A DNA stretch of 64,000 nucleotides from Candidatus Calescibacterium sp. (GTDB lineage Bacteria > DRYD01): contig JANXCV010000003.1 in assembly GCA_025059235.1 (NCBI GenBank), positions 195,509-259,508 on the forward strand, written 5' to 3'. The first letter of the stretch is position 1. Every line of letters starts with the position of its first letter. Shown one piece after another: positions 27,105 through 35,455 of this stretch. A program made the position numbers and the translations under genes. The notes below the pieces were generated by a model, which had not been told where the DNA came from, did no database searches, and saw only the letters and a list, made by a program, of their open reading frames with translations.

Positions 27105-27176
27105 AGCTGGGGATGGGAGTCGAACCCACGACCTGCTCATTACGAGTGAGCTGCTCTACCTCTGAGCTACCCCAGC
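27105..27176 (-). tRNA. tRNA-Thr (CGT)
   Basis: A complete cloverleaf on the minus strand. The acceptor stem is GCTGGGG/CCCCAGC, with D arm GCTC..GAGC. The anticodon stem GCTCA/TGAGC encloses loop CTCGTAA (anticodon CGT, reading ACG), and the T arm is GTGGG-TTCGACT-CCCAT. The discriminator is T and CCA is not encoded. It stands alone in the spacer between hslV and the pseudopilin genes. Confidence 0.97.
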
Positions 27177-27255
27177 AAGAATGAATAAGAAAGAGCCGCT
27201 GCGACTATTAACCAGAATTATAAAAACCAATAAAATTCACAATAGTCTATTTAAA

Positions 27256-27861
27256 TTATCTTAAGCCTTGTAAAAGAACGTATAGCGATACGTTGTTTTC
27301 GGAGTATCCTTGTGTTGTTATTGTTATTGTACTTAATGAATTAGCATTTGGCTGTCCACCTACTATTAATCCTGTGGTAGGCGATCCGTCATCTAATTCT
27401 CTATCTATTTTTTCTAGACTTGTTCTTGGAATGACGTTTATTCCTGCTGTGTGTGGATTAACTACTTCTAGAGCTATTCCTTTTGTAAAGTTGTAATTTG
27501 TTTGACCTGCAAAGTTAAACCCTTGATTATCGTATTCTACAATTAATCTGAAATTTGTTTTCCATGGGCTTGCTTCAGTCCAAGTAGCTGTTGTTGAGTT
27601 AGGTATTTTCTCTATGTATGGACCTTTCCATTGAGGATTTGTCGGCCCATTACTAACGAAATCATCCCAGGTGTTTGGGAAAACTGAAAGATCGTTGTAA
27701 TACAATAATACAGCTGTTTTTAGAGATCTTATTTCTCCTACCATTCTACTGATTCTAGATTCTTCAACTCTGTTTATTATGTATGGCAGTAATATTGCTG
27801 CCAGTATTATTATAATGGCTATGACTACCAACAATTCTATTAGTGTAAAACCCTTTTTCAT
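27256..27861 (-). CDS. GspG-like type II secretion/type IV pilus pseudopilin (copy 2)
   Basis: 201 residues from ATG 27861, which has AAAGGAGG; the longer upstream reading lacks one. It has a type IV prepilin leader MKKG|FTLIELLVVIAIIIILAAILLP, with cleavage after Gly4 and Glu at +5. The following helix is as in GspG. The body closely parallels the gene just upstream (27887-28516): both contain a WxGPYI-K-PN-(S/T) stretch and a WTEAS-WKT-(N/D)-(F/Y)RL stretch, so the pair is a tandem duplication. It probably forms part of a secretion or pilus filament. No other secretion machinery genes are in this operon. Confidence 0.85.
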   Translation of the reverse strand: MKKGFTLIELLVVIAIIIILAAILLPYIINRVEESRISRMVGEIRSLKTAVLLYYNDLSVFPNTWDDFVSNGPTNPQWKGPYIEKIPNSTTATWTEASPWKTNFRLIVEYDNQGFNFAGQTNYNFTKGIALEVVNPHTAGINVIPRTSLEKIDRELDDGSPTTGLIVGGQPNANSLSTITITTQGYSENNVSLYVLLQGLR

Positions 27862-27886
27862 TTCTATAACCTCCTTTTTTATTTTT

Positions 27887-28516
27887 TTAGTAGGTGAAGA
27901 GTAGGATATATACTGATTTACCTCCACCTGTGTAATTTGCTCCTGTTGTTAATCCTGCCATGCTGCTATTTGCGGGGACGAATGGTGATGTGTTGGAGTT
28001 TGCTTCTATTATAAAACCGCTGCTTGCATTGTTGTTGTCTAGGTCTGTGTCTATTTTTTGTAGAGAGGTCAGTGGTATTGGTGAGGGAGGAGATGGGTTT
28101 GTAATTTCTAGAGCAATAGCATTTCTGAAGGGGTATAGGTTGGTATTTGAGCCAAATCTATTGTCTGTAGTGGCTCCTACTAGACTCCATAATCTATAAT
28201 CAGTTTTCCAAGCTGATGCTTCTGTCCATACGGCAGATGATGTATTGGGTAATTTATTGATATATGGTCCTCTCCAGTTTGAGAGGTTTTGTGGTGGAGT
28301 TACCAAATCGATCCATTTGGTTGGAAATGTAGAGGTATCATTGAAGAACATTGCTACTGCTGACCTAAGTGAAGATATTTCTTCTTCGGTTCTTGATATT
28401 TTGCCGTCTTCCAGTCTACCAAATGCATATGGTAATAATGTTGCTGCTAGAATAGCGATAATAGCCACGACTGTTATTAGTTCTATTAGGGTTAGACCTC
28501 TACGATGCTTTTTCAA
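27887..28516 (-). CDS. GspG-like type II secretion/type IV pilus pseudopilin (copy 1)
   Basis: 209 residues starting at TTG 28516, nine bases after AAAGGAGG. The prepilin leader is MKKHRRG|LTLIELITVVAIIAILAATLLP. The body parallels copy 2 through the ~60 residues after the helix, then diverges in a Pro/Ser/Asn-rich C-terminal domain. It is sandwiched between murE (22 bases upstream) and copy 2. The duplicated pair suggests two filament subunits or a major and a minor form. Confidence 0.85.
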   Translation of the reverse strand: MKKHRRGLTLIELITVVAIIAILAATLLPYAFGRLEDGKISRTEEEISSLRSAVAMFFNDTSTFPTKWIDLVTPPQNLSNWRGPYINKLPNTSSAVWTEASAWKTDYRLWSLVGATTDNRFGSNTNLYPFRNAIALEITNPSPPSPIPLTSLQKIDTDLDNNNASSGFIIEANSNTSPFVPANSSMAGLTTGANYTGGGKSVYILLFTY

Positions 28517-28537
28517 TCTGAAATTACCTCCTTTCCG

Positions 28538-30166
28538 CTATATCGTATTATCCATGGATGTTAGGGATACCTCTTTTAGAGTGTTATTTTTTGAAAAGAA
28601 TTCTAGGACTATTTGGCTATCGCTGAACGGTATGGTTTGATTAGCTATTATTTGATATTTTTCATGTCCTTTGCCGGCTATCAGGATGATGTCGTTTTTT
28701 TGAGATTTTTGGAGTGCTTGGATTATTGCTTTTTTTCTGTTCAGTTCTACTATTACTTTGGATCTGTTGGTTATTCCCTTTTTTATTTGATGGATGATTT
28801 GAAGTGGATCTTCGTTTCTGGGGTTATCTGATGTAAGTATGATGAGGTCGGCATATTTTTCTGCTACTTTACCCATGAGTGGTCTTTTGGTTTTATCTCT
28901 GTTACCTCCGGCTCCGAAGACGACTGTTAGCTTGCCTGCACCGAGCATTTTTCTGATATTTACTAAGGTTTGCAGGATTTTTTTTAGAGCATCTGGGGTA
29001 TGAGCATAGTCTATAAAGACGAAAGGAAAAGTATTAACCATCTCTAGTCTTCCTGTATTTTCTAGAAACCTAGAGGCATTCTTGAGCAAAATTTTCACCT
29101 TCCAGATATCATCGAGATTATGGAAGATATACTTTAGATATATGTAGCTTGTAATGAAGGCAATACTTAGGTTTTCTAGGTTATGTTTTCCTATAAGATC
29201 GGTTTCTATTCTATCTGTTATACTCTCGTTATTTATGGGATCAGAGAAAGTAAGATCAAAAGAGGAAATTAGGGAAGAGTTATTTATCCCTATTTTTGTA
29301 CTTATTCTTTTAATTTTAAAATCTATGAGGTTTGTAAAATTGTTATTTTTTAGCTCTTGGAATAAAATTTTGCCAAATCTGTTGTTGGTGTTGATTATTT
29401 TGAACTCTGATTTGTATTTGGTAAATAGCTTCTTTTTTGCTTCAAAGTAGTTTTTGAATGTTTTATGGTAATCTAGATGATCTCTTGATAGGTTTGTAAA
29501 AGCAGTTACTTTGAAATCTATTCCGTTTATTCTCTCTTGATCTAGGGAGTGAGATGATACTTCCATGAATACGTTTTTTATTCCTATATTTCTGCATAGG
29601 TTGAGTAGATAGTAGTTTGTACAGATATCGGGGGTGGTCAATGGTATAGTTGAAGTTGAAGATTCGACTATAGTTTGATCATCTATTAAATATTTTACAG
29701 TTCCTATTAAGGCTGATTTATATCGAGGATCATTCTTGGATAGCTCATTAAAAATTCCATAAAGGATGGTTGTTATTGTTGTTTTACCGTTTGTTCCCGT
29801 TATTCCAAAGATGTTTAGTTTTTTTGTTTGTAATTCGTAGAAGAAGGAAAGTATGTTGGGAAGTATTGTTTTAAGGTTTTCAAGAACAATGTAGTTATAG
29901 TGCAATGGTATATTTTCGTACCTACATTCTTTGTCAGTAATTATTAGAACTGGATTTAACTTTAGAATTTTATCCAGATAGCTTTCTAGAGGGTCTTTTT
30001 GACCTTTGATTGCTATGTAACATAGCTTGGATAGACTGAAAATATCAGCTAAATTAGTGTTCATTATCATTCCCTGGATTATTTCATCCCGAACTATGTT
30101 CTCTAGAATAATCGGAAATCCGGTTTGTTTTATGAATTTAGTTAGTTCATGAACGGTTTTATTCAT
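28538..30166 (-). CDS. murE: UDP-N-acetylmuramoyl-tripeptide synthetase MurE (meso-DAP type)
   Basis: A 542-residue Mur ligase. The ATP loop is FGITGTNGKTTITTILYG (near residue 125). VFMEVSSHSLDQERI is the conserved central motif, and FIDYAHTPDALKKIL and FGAGGNRDKTKRPLM follow. TSDNPRNEDP carries the DNPR box of enzymes that add meso-diaminopimelate, so the wall is DAP-type as expected of a diderm. It is longer than the usual ~490 residues because of insertions in the middle domain (around LTFSDPINNESITDRI). murF, mraY and the rest of the mur cluster are not adjacent. Confidence 0.93.
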   Translation of the reverse strand: MNKTVHELTKFIKQTGFPIILENIVRDEIIQGMIMNTNLADIFSLSKLCYIAIKGQKDPLESYLDKILKLNPVLIITDKECRYENIPLHYNYIVLENLKTILPNILSFFYELQTKKLNIFGITGTNGKTTITTILYGIFNELSKNDPRYKSALIGTVKYLIDDQTIVESSTSTIPLTTPDICTNYYLLNLCRNIGIKNVFMEVSSHSLDQERINGIDFKVTAFTNLSRDHLDYHKTFKNYFEAKKKLFTKYKSEFKIINTNNRFGKILFQELKNNNFTNLIDFKIKRISTKIGINNSSLISSFDLTFSDPINNESITDRIETDLIGKHNLENLSIAFITSYIYLKYIFHNLDDIWKVKILLKNASRFLENTGRLEMVNTFPFVFIDYAHTPDALKKILQTLVNIRKMLGAGKLTVVFGAGGNRDKTKRPLMGKVAEKYADLIILTSDNPRNEDPLQIIHQIKKGITNRSKVIVELNRKKAIIQALQKSQKNDIILIAGKGHEKYQIIANQTIPFSDSQIVLEFFSKNNTLKEVSLTSMDNTI

Positions 30167-30631
30167 TTGAGTAAGATTATCACTTTTAGAGTTCTATGTT
30201 GGATTCCTTTTTCCTTTGGAAAGGTAGGAATAGAAAAAGTAGGAAATTATTAATTTGAGGAATAAAGGGTGATAAAAGCTGATTTATAGTCAAAAAGATA
30301 AGGGGAGGGGAGAGACCTAATAAAGTCAAGAAAAAGTATGTCAAGCGGGGAAAATACCCCTAATAAGAGAGCTAAATAGTTAGGAGGACATAACTTTTCT
30401 CAGTTAGCAGGATGTGAACTGTATAAGGGTTATGTTCCTGCAGAGCGTGTATAATTCCTGGGAGTAGAGGGGAAATTTTGGATGGTTATTGCTAACAATT
30501 TTTTCGGGTATGAGCTTAGAATGGTTGCAATTGAGACCTAACAAGAGGAAAGTACCCATATTCGGTTTGTAATCATGTGGGGTAATGAAATATTGAACTT
30601 ATTAATGAAATAACACAAGGAGGTAAGCAAA
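30167..30631 (+). other. 465-base divergent spacer with inverted repeats (murE / kdd)
   Basis: No gene is seen. It holds a perfect nested inverted repeat at 30203-30231 (ATTCCT/AGGAAT around CCTT-TGGA-AAGG) and a GGGG-AAAATA-CCCC hairpin at 30347-30360. A longer imperfect hairpin spans 30382-30439: AGGAGGACATAAC pairs with GTTATGTTCCT, enclosing CAGTT/AACTG. A TATAAT box lies at 30450-30455 without a good -35. The stretch GAGACCTAA occurs twice (near 30311 and 30532). It could be the two divergent promoters plus a long kdd leader or a small RNA. I could not match it to a known RNA family. Confidence 0.4.
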
Positions 30632-31699
30632 ATGATTCGTGATATTGAACTAAGTTTAGAATTTCTTGGTATTAAGAGATCTAAGGAGCCGAAAAATGTT
30701 CTACCTCAAGCTGCAGATGTGGTTGATAATTCTCTACCCATTTCTGAGACTGAGATTCTTTTCGAGGTGGATTCCCTGAATCTTGATTCTGCTAGTTTCA
30801 GAAATCTAGTTGAATTATCAAACGGTTCCAAGGAAAAAATAAAAGAGATTATATTTGAAATAGTAAAAACAAGGGGTAAAATGCACAATCCATATACTAA
30901 CTCAGGTGGAGTATTTAAAGGGAAGATAAAGCAGATGGGTAAGTATTTCATGGATTATCATGGAAATAAGTATAGGGTTGGTTCAAACGTCGTTTCTCTG
31001 ACTTCGTTAACTTTTACTCCTCTTTTCTTGGAAGAGATAATAGATGTGGATATTTCGAAGGCTATTGTATATGTTAAGGGTTATGCTATTCTTTTCTTAA
31101 ATAGTCCATTTGCGGTAATAGATGAGTTTGATTTTGATTATGATGTAGTTATGAGAGTTTTGGATGTAGCTGGAGCTGCTGCCCAAGTGGCACGTTATTG
31201 TAAGATTTCAGATTACGTGGTTATACTTGGAGCTGGTAAATCTGCCATCCTATCTGCCTATCAGGCTTATAAAAGAGTTAAACCTACAGGAAAAGTGTTT
31301 GTTGTTTCCAAGTTTCAAGAAGAATTGGATTACTTTATAAATAACAACCTGTGTGATTACACTATTTTAGCAGACGTAACCGATCCCGTGCATACGTTTA
31401 GTAAATACCTACAGTCAAGTGATAGGTTAGCCGATTTGGTGGTAAACTGTACAAATTCTCCTGATACTGAAACCTCAACGATCTTACTTACAAGAGATGG
31501 AGGCATAGCTTACTTTTTCTCGATGGCTACTTCTTTCCAGAAAGCTGTCCTTCAAGCTGAAGGATTAGCAAAAAATATAGAGTTGATAATGGGTAATGGA
31601 TATTACCCAGACCACTACAAAATAGCCTTGGATTGCCTAAAAGAACAAAAAATATACAATTTCTTTAAAAACATCGAAGGAAAAGTTAAACAAATATAA
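30632..31699 (+). CDS. kdd: L-erythro-3,5-diaminohexanoate dehydrogenase
   Basis: A 355-residue NAD-dependent dehydrogenase of lysine fermentation. It oxidises 3,5-diaminohexanoate (formed by lysine 2,3- and 5,6-aminomutases) to 5-amino-3-oxohexanoate. The family segment RGKMHNPYTNSGGVFKG near residue 85 and the Rossmann motif VVILGAGKSAILSAYQA near residue 195 are diagnostic as I remember the family. kce, kal and the aminomutase genes are not adjacent. The MutL/GlmL fragment at the left edge may belong to the same pathway. It has AAGGAGG before the start and a long upstream spacer that may control it. Confidence 0.8.
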   Translation: MIRDIELSLEFLGIKRSKEPKNVLPQAADVVDNSLPISETEILFEVDSLNLDSASFRNLVELSNGSKEKIKEIIFEIVKTRGKMHNPYTNSGGVFKGKIKQMGKYFMDYHGNKYRVGSNVVSLTSLTFTPLFLEEIIDVDISKAIVYVKGYAILFLNSPFAVIDEFDFDYDVVMRVLDVAGAAAQVARYCKISDYVVILGAGKSAILSAYQAYKRVKPTGKVFVVSKFQEELDYFINNNLCDYTILADVTDPVHTFSKYLQSSDRLADLVVNCTNSPDTETSTILLTRDGGIAYFFSMATSFQKAVLQAEGLAKNIELIMGNGYYPDHYKIALDCLKEQKIYNFFKNIEGKVKQI

Positions 31700-31725
31700 A
31701 AATCTAAAAAGTAGGATGTCTCTAT

Positions 31726-32175
31726 ATGTCAATAGATAAAGAAAAACCGTTTTTGGAGCTATCAAAGATAAAGGACATAACTTCCGAAATCTTGGACGTA
31801 GTGTTTGTTAAAAATTATGGCATAAAGAAAGAATACAAAGTAGATACGGATGTCTTTTACATCAATCAAAACGGAAAAGAATACTACATAGTAATTCTAT
31901 CGTTACCAGGTTTAAAAAAAGATTCGATAGAAATCTCGTTGTCTGAAGATACGATTGTTGTAAGTGCAAAAAGAGAGTTATTTTTCCCAGTAAACATGAT
32001 CGATATTCAAAACGAAGGAGATATGTTAAAGTTCATCACTGAACATGCAGTGTATATAGAGAATTACTATGGAAATATTTACAGAAAGATAAGGCTGCCT
32101 AGAAGGGTGAAAAAAATAGATCAGGAAGCCGTATACCTCAAAGGACTTCTTTATATAAAATTAGAATGCGAATAA
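31726..32175 (+). CDS. Hsp20/alpha-crystallin family small heat-shock protein
   Basis: A 149-residue protein with the alpha-crystallin domain from about residue 40: YYIVILSLPGLKKDSIEISLSEDTIVVSA matches the first strands, and YRKIRLPRRVKKIDQEAVYLKGLLYIKLE matches the terminal strands. It holds unfolding proteins. The N-terminal arm is short and lysine-rich, and the C-terminal IxI tail is missing or very short. It ends ten bases inside yidD. Confidence 0.8.
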   Translation: MSIDKEKPFLELSKIKDITSEILDVVFVKNYGIKKEYKVDTDVFYINQNGKEYYIVILSLPGLKKDSIEISLSEDTIVVSAKRELFFPVNMIDIQNEGDMLKFITEHAVYIENYYGNIYRKIRLPRRVKKIDQEAVYLKGLLYIKLECE

Positions 32176-32366
32176 TAAGATTTCTGATAACTCTGTACAG
32201 AAGGTTGAAGAGTAGGAAATACCCTGTTTGTAAGTACTATCCTTCATGCTCGGATTACGCCCTGATTAGTATAGAAAAATATGGGATTTTTATTGGATCG
32301 CTGAAAGCTATTTGGAGATTCCTTAGATGTAATCCCTTTAGTAAGGGTGGAATAGACTTGCCTTAG
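32166..32366 (+). CDS. yidD: YidD membrane protein insertion efficiency factor
   Basis: A 66-residue protein with the full YidD signature: LYRRLKSRKYPVCKYYPSCS, DYALISIEKYG, then LKAIWRFLRCNPFSKGGIDLP with the three conserved cysteines. YidD assists membrane protein insertion by YidC at the inner membrane. In most bacteria it sits between rnpA and yidC. Here it instead overlaps the end of a small heat-shock protein gene and precedes a TPR protein. Confidence 0.93.
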   Translation: MRIIRFLITLYRRLKSRKYPVCKYYPSCSDYALISIEKYGIFIGSLKAIWRFLRCNPFSKGGIDLP

Positions 32367-32380
32367 GTAAAGTTTCTTGT

Positions 32381-33304
32381 ATGGAAAATAGCAGATTAGT
32401 CGAATGCCCCAAATGTAAGACTACCAATCAAGAAAACTATAACTATTGTTATAACTGTGCCTATCCTCTTAAGGAATATATAAAAGATAAAGAGATATCA
32501 AGACTGATGGGAATAGCTTTAGGTTACGAGATGGTAAATATTTTTGATAAAGTAGTAGAAATCTATGAAGCAATTCTGAGAGAGAAACCATATTATGCTG
32601 ACATAAGGTATAGACTTGCTCTAGTATATGAAGTTCAGGCTAAGTATGACAAAGCGATCGAGCATCTACAAGAGGCTCTTAACATCAATCCAGATTACAT
32701 TCAAGCTAGAAACAAATTAGCCGATATATTGGCTACTTTGGGTAAATATCAAGAAGCTCTGATTGAATATAAAACCCTTTTAGCTACTAAGGTAAGATAT
32801 AGCTTTGCAGATGTATACAATAACATCGGAGTTATATATGAAAAATTGGGTAACATAAAGCAAGCAAAATCCTACTATATGAGAGCAATATCTATTAATC
32901 CCAGATTTGCTAAACCGTATTATAACTTGGGTAATATAATGTTTGCAAAGGGTAATTATGATGCTGCTATAGCAAATTACAAGAAAGCAATAAACCTAAA
33001 GCTAGAAATACCAGAGGTTTATAATAATCTTGGTTTGGCTTTTTATAAACAAAACAATATAAATGAAGCGTTAGAAAATCTTCAGAAAGCTATTTCTCTA
33101 GACGATTTGTTTTTTGATGCTTACTACAACTTAGCCCTGATTTATATTCAAATTAACGACCTAAATAAAGCTCAGGAAGTCATAGATAAAATAAAACAGA
33201 GATTCCCGTATACCTATGACGTTATTTATCTTGAAAAGAGTTTGCAGAAAAAATCTAGGGAAAAATTGAAAAGAGAGCAAATTAATAATATGGAGATAGA
33301 ATGA
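32381..33304 (+). CDS. Zinc-ribbon and tetratricopeptide-repeat protein
   Basis: 307 residues. The N-terminus is a zinc ribbon, CPKCKTTNQENYNYCYNCAYPL (two CxxC pairs, residues ~9-27). Then about seven TPR units follow, recognisable by repeated A..NP....AY.NLG.....Y..A patterns (AIEHLQEALNINPDYIQARN, AKSYYMRAISINPRFAKPYY, AIANYKKAINLKLEIPEVYN). TPRs are protein-binding scaffolds. Its stop overlaps the next gene by four bases. No export signal is seen. The function is otherwise unknown. Confidence 0.8.
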   Translation: MENSRLVECPKCKTTNQENYNYCYNCAYPLKEYIKDKEISRLMGIALGYEMVNIFDKVVEIYEAILREKPYYADIRYRLALVYEVQAKYDKAIEHLQEALNINPDYIQARNKLADILATLGKYQEALIEYKTLLATKVRYSFADVYNNIGVIYEKLGNIKQAKSYYMRAISINPRFAKPYYNLGNIMFAKGNYDAAIANYKKAINLKLEIPEVYNNLGLAFYKQNNINEALENLQKAISLDDLFFDAYYNLALIYIQINDLNKAQEVIDKIKQRFPYTYDVIYLEKSLQKKSREKLKREQINNMEIE

Positions 33305-33885
33305 TGGATATTTTTGGGAAGGTAATAACAATTCTGCAGTACTACAGAAAAATAATCGATAAAGATCCTTTTATTCAGTTGAATTTGAATCCGCTTAAAT
33401 ATGATATTCCCAATCAAAATTGCTCAAAATATGCTGAATTTATAGCTACCTATGGTAAGGAGTATACTAATCGTCTTATGTCTACTTTTTTATCTCTTCC
33501 GCAGGTATATGTTGATATTTTAAAGCAGGCAGAGAAAAGTGGTCTGATTGAAGAAATAAAGAAAAACAGGGGACTAAAGCTATCTGATGCAAAATTGGAG
33601 ATATCCCAAAATATTATAGCTAAGGTTATTTCTGATCAGAAAGAACAGGATAAGTTTCGAGCAGCCTACTATTTCAAAATAGCCTATGATTTCTACAAAC
33701 ATCAAAATTATATTGAAGCTAAAAAAGCTCTGGAAGAAGCTCTAAAATACGATCCAAACAGTCCTTACATCATATACAATCTTTTTCTGGTAAGCTACCT
33801 AACTTCAGATTTTGAAAGAGTTCAGGAAATGATAAAGAACCTTGCTATACTTGGTTTCAAAGAAATAGATTTCTTTTCAAAATGA
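33301..33885 (+). CDS. Protein with C-terminal TPR-like helices, unknown function
   Basis: 194 residues, no recognised family. The N-terminal ~120 residues are helical and mixed charge. The C-terminal part contains one clear TPR-like unit (IEAKKALEEALKYDPNSPYIIYNLF) and a degenerate second. It is translationally coupled to the zinc-ribbon/TPR gene upstream (ATGA overlap) and is followed by a J-domain/TPR gene. The three therefore look like a small adaptor or co-chaperone operon. Confidence 0.55.
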   Translation: MMDIFGKVITILQYYRKIIDKDPFIQLNLNPLKYDIPNQNCSKYAEFIATYGKEYTNRLMSTFLSLPQVYVDILKQAEKSGLIEEIKKNRGLKLSDAKLEISQNIIAKVISDQKEQDKFRAAYYFKIAYDFYKHQNYIEAKKALEEALKYDPNSPYIIYNLFLVSYLTSDFERVQEMIKNLAILGFKEIDFFSK

Positions 33886-33935
33886 AAAAGAATGGATTTG
33901 TTTTCAGAGTTAAATGAGAAAGGGTGATACTAGCT

Positions 33936-34550
33936 ATGAAGCTTCCACAGAAGGACTACTACAAACTACTAGAAGTCAGTCCTTTAGCAACTACCGAAGA
34001 GATAAACCAGGCCTTCAAAAGGCTTGCAAGGAAATATCATCCTGACACTACTCAAAACCCCGTAGAGAAGAAAAGACTACAGGAAATATACCAACAGCTA
34101 GTAGATGCTCACCAGTTCCTAAGAGATGAAGAAAAAAGAAAAGAATACGATAACAATGTCATATTCAAATTTAGAACCCTCAGTAAGAGTCAAGTAAAGG
34201 CAAAAATTCAAAACGTTGTAGACAAAAATGAACCGTGGTGGAAAAAAATCCTATTCTTTGGAAAAAAGGAAAAGGAGAAAGAAGATCCTTTAAAGAAAGC
34301 AGAACAACTATTTTTCTTGGGGATGAGTATGACTGCAAGACCGGATATAAAAATGATACAGACAGCCGTTTCTTACTTTGAGCAGGCTTATAAAGCGAAT
34401 CCTCAACTTCTAGAAGCACTATTCAATGCAGCTGTAGGATACTACAAGATAGGAGAATTTGAGAAAGCAAAAAATCTACTTAAAGAGTACTTAGCCAAGA
34501 GACCTTCGGATCAAGCTGCTGAAATGTTGTATAGAATCATCAATTGGTAG
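33936..34550 (+). CDS. J-domain protein with C-terminal TPR
   Basis: 204 residues from ATG 33936 (GAAAGGG upstream); the GTG at 33924 would sit inside that site. The J domain runs from residue ~5 to 70: DYYKLLEVSPLATTEEINQA, then ARKYHPDT with the HPD catalytic triad. A lysine-rich linker (KKILFFGKKEKEKED) separates it from two TPR units (ISYFEQAYKANPQLLEALFN and following). J proteins stimulate DnaK ATPase. With TPRs this is a client-specific co-chaperone rather than DnaJ itself (no Gly/Phe or zinc domains). Confidence 0.85.
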   Translation: MKLPQKDYYKLLEVSPLATTEEINQAFKRLARKYHPDTTQNPVEKKRLQEIYQQLVDAHQFLRDEEKRKEYDNNVIFKFRTLSKSQVKAKIQNVVDKNEPWWKKILFFGKKEKEKEDPLKKAEQLFFLGMSMTARPDIKMIQTAVSYFEQAYKANPQLLEALFNAAVGYYKIGEFEKAKNLLKEYLAKRPSDQAAEMLYRIINW

Positions 34551-35455
34551 TTGTGGTTATTGTTATAACTGGTCCGACAGCTGTAGGAAAAACTCAACTT
34601 TCTATCTGCTTATCAAAAAAAATTAAAAACCTATTAATTGTTTCCGCAGACAGTAGGCAAGTTTATAGGTTTATGGACATAGGAACGGACAAAGTTTCTA
34701 AAGATATAAGGAAGGAAATACCCCATTACCTTATAGATATGATCAATCCCGACAAGGATTTTTCACTTTTTGACTTTCTAAGAAAATCTAAAGTCATTAT
34801 AGATTTCGCTATTAATAACAGGAAAAATGTTATATTTGTCGGAGGAACTATCTTGTATATTCTTTCTTTGGTAAAAGGATATAATCTTCTACCTACCAAT
34901 CCGGAAATAAGAAAAAAATACGAGAAAATGAAATATGAAGACCTGAAATACTTAATCTACCAGCTTGACAAAAGATTCGGTACCAATTTTTATCAAATGT
35001 ATAAGGATAAGAGAAGGATTGTAAGGATTCTTGAAGTTGTAGAAATAACAAATAAAAATCCTATCGAACTATGGAAGCAAAGTCAATATTTTCCTATCGA
35101 TAAGACTTTTATCCTTACAGATAGGCGAGAAAAAATCTATAGGAATATAGAAGATAGAGTTGATAAACAAATAGATAGAGGTTTGGTGGATGAAGTCAGA
35201 TTCATCCTGAAAAGATTTCCAGATGCTCCTAGCTTCAGAAGCATGAAAACCTTCGGATATGCTGAGGTAATAGATTATATACAAGGTAAGATTGATCTAG
35301 AATCATCAGTAAATTTAATAAAGAGAAACACCAGAAGATTTGCTAAGCGGCAGTTTTCTTTTATAAAGAAACTTCAGGGAGAGATTATCAATCTGGATGA
35401 TTTCAATAACGATATTGAAAGGGTAAGCGAATATATATGCCAAAGATTGAACTAA
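34544..35455 (+). CDS. miaA: tRNA dimethylallyltransferase
   Basis: 303 residues. The P-loop ITGPTAVGKTQLSICL, the substrate loop VSADSRQVYRFMDIGTDKV and the later RRFAKRQFSFIK are the MiaA signature. It adds a dimethylallyl group to A37 of tRNAs reading UNN codons. It starts at TTG 34544, overlapping the J-protein stop, or possibly GTG at 34553; both lie before the P-loop. Its 3' end overlaps the next gene by 19 bases. Confidence 0.95.
   Translation: MVVVVIVITGPTAVGKTQLSICLSKKIKNLLIVSADSRQVYRFMDIGTDKVSKDIRKEIPHYLIDMINPDKDFSLFDFLRKSKVIIDFAINNRKNVIFVGGTILYILSLVKGYNLLPTNPEIRKKYEKMKYEDLKYLIYQLDKRFGTNFYQMYKDKRRIVRILEVVEITNKNPIELWKQSQYFPIDKTFILTDRREKIYRNIEDRVDKQIDRGLVDEVRFILKRFPDAPSFRSMKTFGYAEVIDYIQGKIDLESSVNLIKRNTRRFAKRQFSFIKKLQGEIINLDDFNNDIERVSEYICQRLN

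Noticed and set aside
30300..30630. Known RNA gene or riboswitch (rnpB, tmRNA, 6S RNA, lysine or B12 riboswitch) in the kdd spacer
   Set aside because: None of the conserved boxes of those families could be found on either strand.
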